Shown here: positions 13,837-14,772 of the stretch, piece after piece
Layout of the letters: the number at the start of each line of letters is the position of its first letter
Numbering within the stretch: the stretch's first letter is position 1
Assembly: GCA_021772215.1 (NCBI GenBank)
Contig: JAJFMK010000149.1
Coordinates: 1-14,772, forward strand
DNA length: 14,772 bases
Direction of reading: 5' to 3'
From: Chlamydiota bacterium
GTDB taxonomy: Bacteria > Chlamydiota > Chlamydiia > Chlamydiales > JAJFMK01
Made by a program: the position numbers and the translations under genes
Notes under the pieces: model-generated
Database searches by the model: none
What the model saw: only the letters and a program-made list of their open reading frames with translations
Told to the model about the DNA's origin: nothing

Positions 13837-13847
13837 CTACCGTAATT

Positions 13848-14648
13848 ATGAAAAATTTTCTCTATTTTCCGCTTTTCTCTTTTCTCTCTCTATTTGCTGC
13901 CAATGGCTTTGAGCAGTATGAAACCCTCTTCAAAGATCATCCGAAGATGATGGGGCCTAGCGCAAGCGCCTCTGAGGGTGAAATAGAGATAGTCTTAGAT
14001 GAGCCAAAAGTCGATGCCATTCGTCAGAAGAAGTATGATGAGTTAAGGGAGCAGGGCATCACGACCTACTACGCAGATAAATGGACGCGTGTCGGAGTCG
14101 TGGCGATGGATCAAGATTGGTGGATGATTCGAGAAGCGGTAGAGCTTCCCGGAGGAAGAGGCACACTTTTAGACCGGCTGATCCCCAACCTCGTAAAAAG
14201 CGCTGCTGTGCTTCCCGTGACCGAAAAGGGAGATGTTCTCCTTCTTTTGACTTTTGCTCATGCAACGCGTTCATGGGAACTAGAGATTCCACGCGCCGAC
14301 TCAAAAGTGGCGGCGACAGCTGAAGAGGCAGCCAGAGCCCTTGTGAAGGATAGATTAGGGAAAGAGGTCAAATCGATCACGCTTCTCGGAGAGGTGAACC
14401 CCGATTCAAGCCTCTTGGCGAAAAGTATGCCTGTCTTTGTTGCGAAAGTTGACGCTGATTCTTTGCCAAAAGGAGTTGTCGCGGTTCCTATCGAGGAGTT
14501 AAAGAGGAGCCTTGTAAAGGGCTCTTTGAACGGCAACTCCCTACGTGACCCCTATCTCACCTATGCACTCTATCTACTTACGATAGCAGCGGAAGGCGGC
14601 TCTCCTCGCTCCGAGGAATCTCATAAAAGCTATCAAACTGCACCGTGA
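13848..14648 (+). CDS. Exported degenerate Nudix-like protein
   Basis: A 266-residue protein starting with a hydrophobic segment (MKNFLYFPLFSFLSLFAANG) that reads as a signal peptide, cleavage near residue 18. Residues about 80-225 follow the ADP-ribose-pyrophosphatase type of Nudix hydrolase: VKSAAVLPVTEKGDVLLLL, WELEIPRADS.., AATAEEAARALVKDRLG, LLGEVNPDSSLL, then PVFVAKV. The Nudix box is broken, however: the expected RExxEExG segment reads RALVKDRLG (163-171), so the metal-binding glutamates are replaced. The fold may be kept without pyrophosphatase activity. A near-leaderless promoter drives it. Its last 71 bases overlap the convergent GMC oxidoreductase gene, and the region holds a small perfect inverted repeat. 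Gene call strong, family call moderate. Confidence 0.68.
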   Translation: MKNFLYFPLFSFLSLFAANGFEQYETLFKDHPKMMGPSASASEGEIEIVLDEPKVDAIRQKKYDELREQGITTYYADKWTRVGVVAMDQDWWMIREAVELPGGRGTLLDRLIPNLVKSAAVLPVTEKGDVLLLLTFAHATRSWELEIPRADSKVAATAEEAARALVKDRLGKEVKSITLLGEVNPDSSLLAKSMPVFVAKVDADSLPKGVVAVPIEELKRSLVKGSLNGNSLRDPYLTYALYLLTIAAEGGSPRSEESHKSYQTAP

Positions 14649-14772
14649 GAGGTTTTTCTCTCTTTAAGTTGAAACGCTCAGAAATGCGATCAGCAATGCG
14701 AATCGAATTGGCGATGATTGTCAGCCCCGGGTTGACGGCGCCGCTTGAAGGGAAGAAGCTTCCATCTACCAC
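14578..14772 (-). CDS. GMC oxidoreductase, C-terminal end (5' part beyond the right edge)
   Basis: The visible 64 residues enter at the right edge with VVDGSFFPSSGAVNPGLTII followed by ANSIRIADRI. This is the C-terminal signature of FAD-dependent glucose-methanol-choline oxidoreductases (VxDgSxxPxxxxxNPxxTI), with the Asn of NP being the conserved active-site partner; the catalytic His lies outside the window. The GTG at 14772 is simply the Val of that motif, not a start. After the domain comes a tail of about 30 residues (ERFNLKREKPLTVQFDSFYE and on) that overlaps the Nudix-like gene by 71 bases. Substrate unknown; the family oxidises alcohols, sterols or sugars. Confidence 0.85.
   Translation of the reverse strand: MVDGSFFPSSGAVNPGLTIIANSIRIADRISERFNLKREKPLTVQFDSFYEIPRSEESRLPLLS
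14603..14617. repeat. Small perfect inverted repeat in the convergent gene overlap
   Basis: TCCTCG (14603-14608) and CGAGGA (14612-14617) flank a 3-base CTC loop inside the shared 3' ends of the Nudix-like and GMC genes. Because of the symmetry both strands encode PRSEES. It could act as a weak bidirectional terminator stem, but no T-run follows on either strand. Confidence 0.3.

Noticed and set aside
1..14772. tRNA, rRNA, CRISPR arrays and insertion sequences
   Set aside because: On reading through, no cloverleaf with TTCGAnTC arms, no rRNA-like segment, no regularly spaced short repeats and no transposase or terminal inverted repeats were seen; a covariance-model search was not possible.

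Overview
The window looks like a chromosomal stretch of an environmental, amoeba- or protist-associated member of the Chlamydiae (Parachlamydia/Simkania/Waddlia type). This is an inference from gene style only: many small exported or membrane proteins of no known family, tandem paralogous hydrolases, a long Pro/Gln/Ser-rich effector-like protein, an RF-1-domain rescue factor and canonical TTGnnn/TATAAT promoters. No rRNA, tRNA, insertion sequence, CRISPR array or phage structural gene was seen. No gene-free stretch exceeds about 150 bases if the frameshifted reading frame at 1747 is counted.

Layout. (1) 1-1612, minus: a long open frame running off the left edge, with a Pro/Gln/Ser-rich N-terminus, an excellent promoter and a perfect Shine-Dalgarno. 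Its first 115 codons hold a C8 and an A9 tract. (2) 1747-2654, plus: an unrecognised protein with an internal 33-residue repeat, apparently split by loss of one A in an A6 tract. (3) 2703-6135, plus: three overlapping genes carrying four alpha/beta-hydrolase domains (one two-domain protein, then two single-domain paralogues, the last with a signal peptide). (4) 6116-7389, minus: inositol monophosphatase-family enzyme followed by a small membrane protein. (5) 7420-9417, plus: DUF2156 (MprF C-terminal type) acyltransferase, a two-helix membrane protein, a small secreted helical protein and a YvlD/phage-holin-4-like membrane protein; a possible 44-residue membrane protein lies antisense between the last two. 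(6) 9477-11699, plus: an exported sulfotransferase coupled to an exported GT90/CAP10 glycosyltransferase, then the collapsed remnant of a second sulfotransferase. (7) 11687-13765, minus: exported sulfotransferase-like protein, TsdA-like di-heme cytochrome c and an RF-1-domain ribosome rescue factor, very tightly packed. (8) 13848-14648, plus: an exported, degenerate Nudix-like protein on a near-leaderless transcript. (9) 14578-14772, minus: the C-terminal end of a GMC oxidoreductase.

Themes. The most coherent unit is the exported glycan-modification set: sulfotransferase plus GT90, with a decayed second sulfotransferase beside it and a third, diverged one 1.3 kb further on. All four start with a signal peptide, so their acceptors should lie outside the bacterial cytoplasm. 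A perfect 11-bp inverted repeat that buries the ribosome-binding site abuts the start codon of the first sulfotransferase, suggesting translational or operator control. The second theme is serial duplication of a serine hydrolase of the GxSNG type, in which three of the four domains keep all triad positions and the first has diverged.
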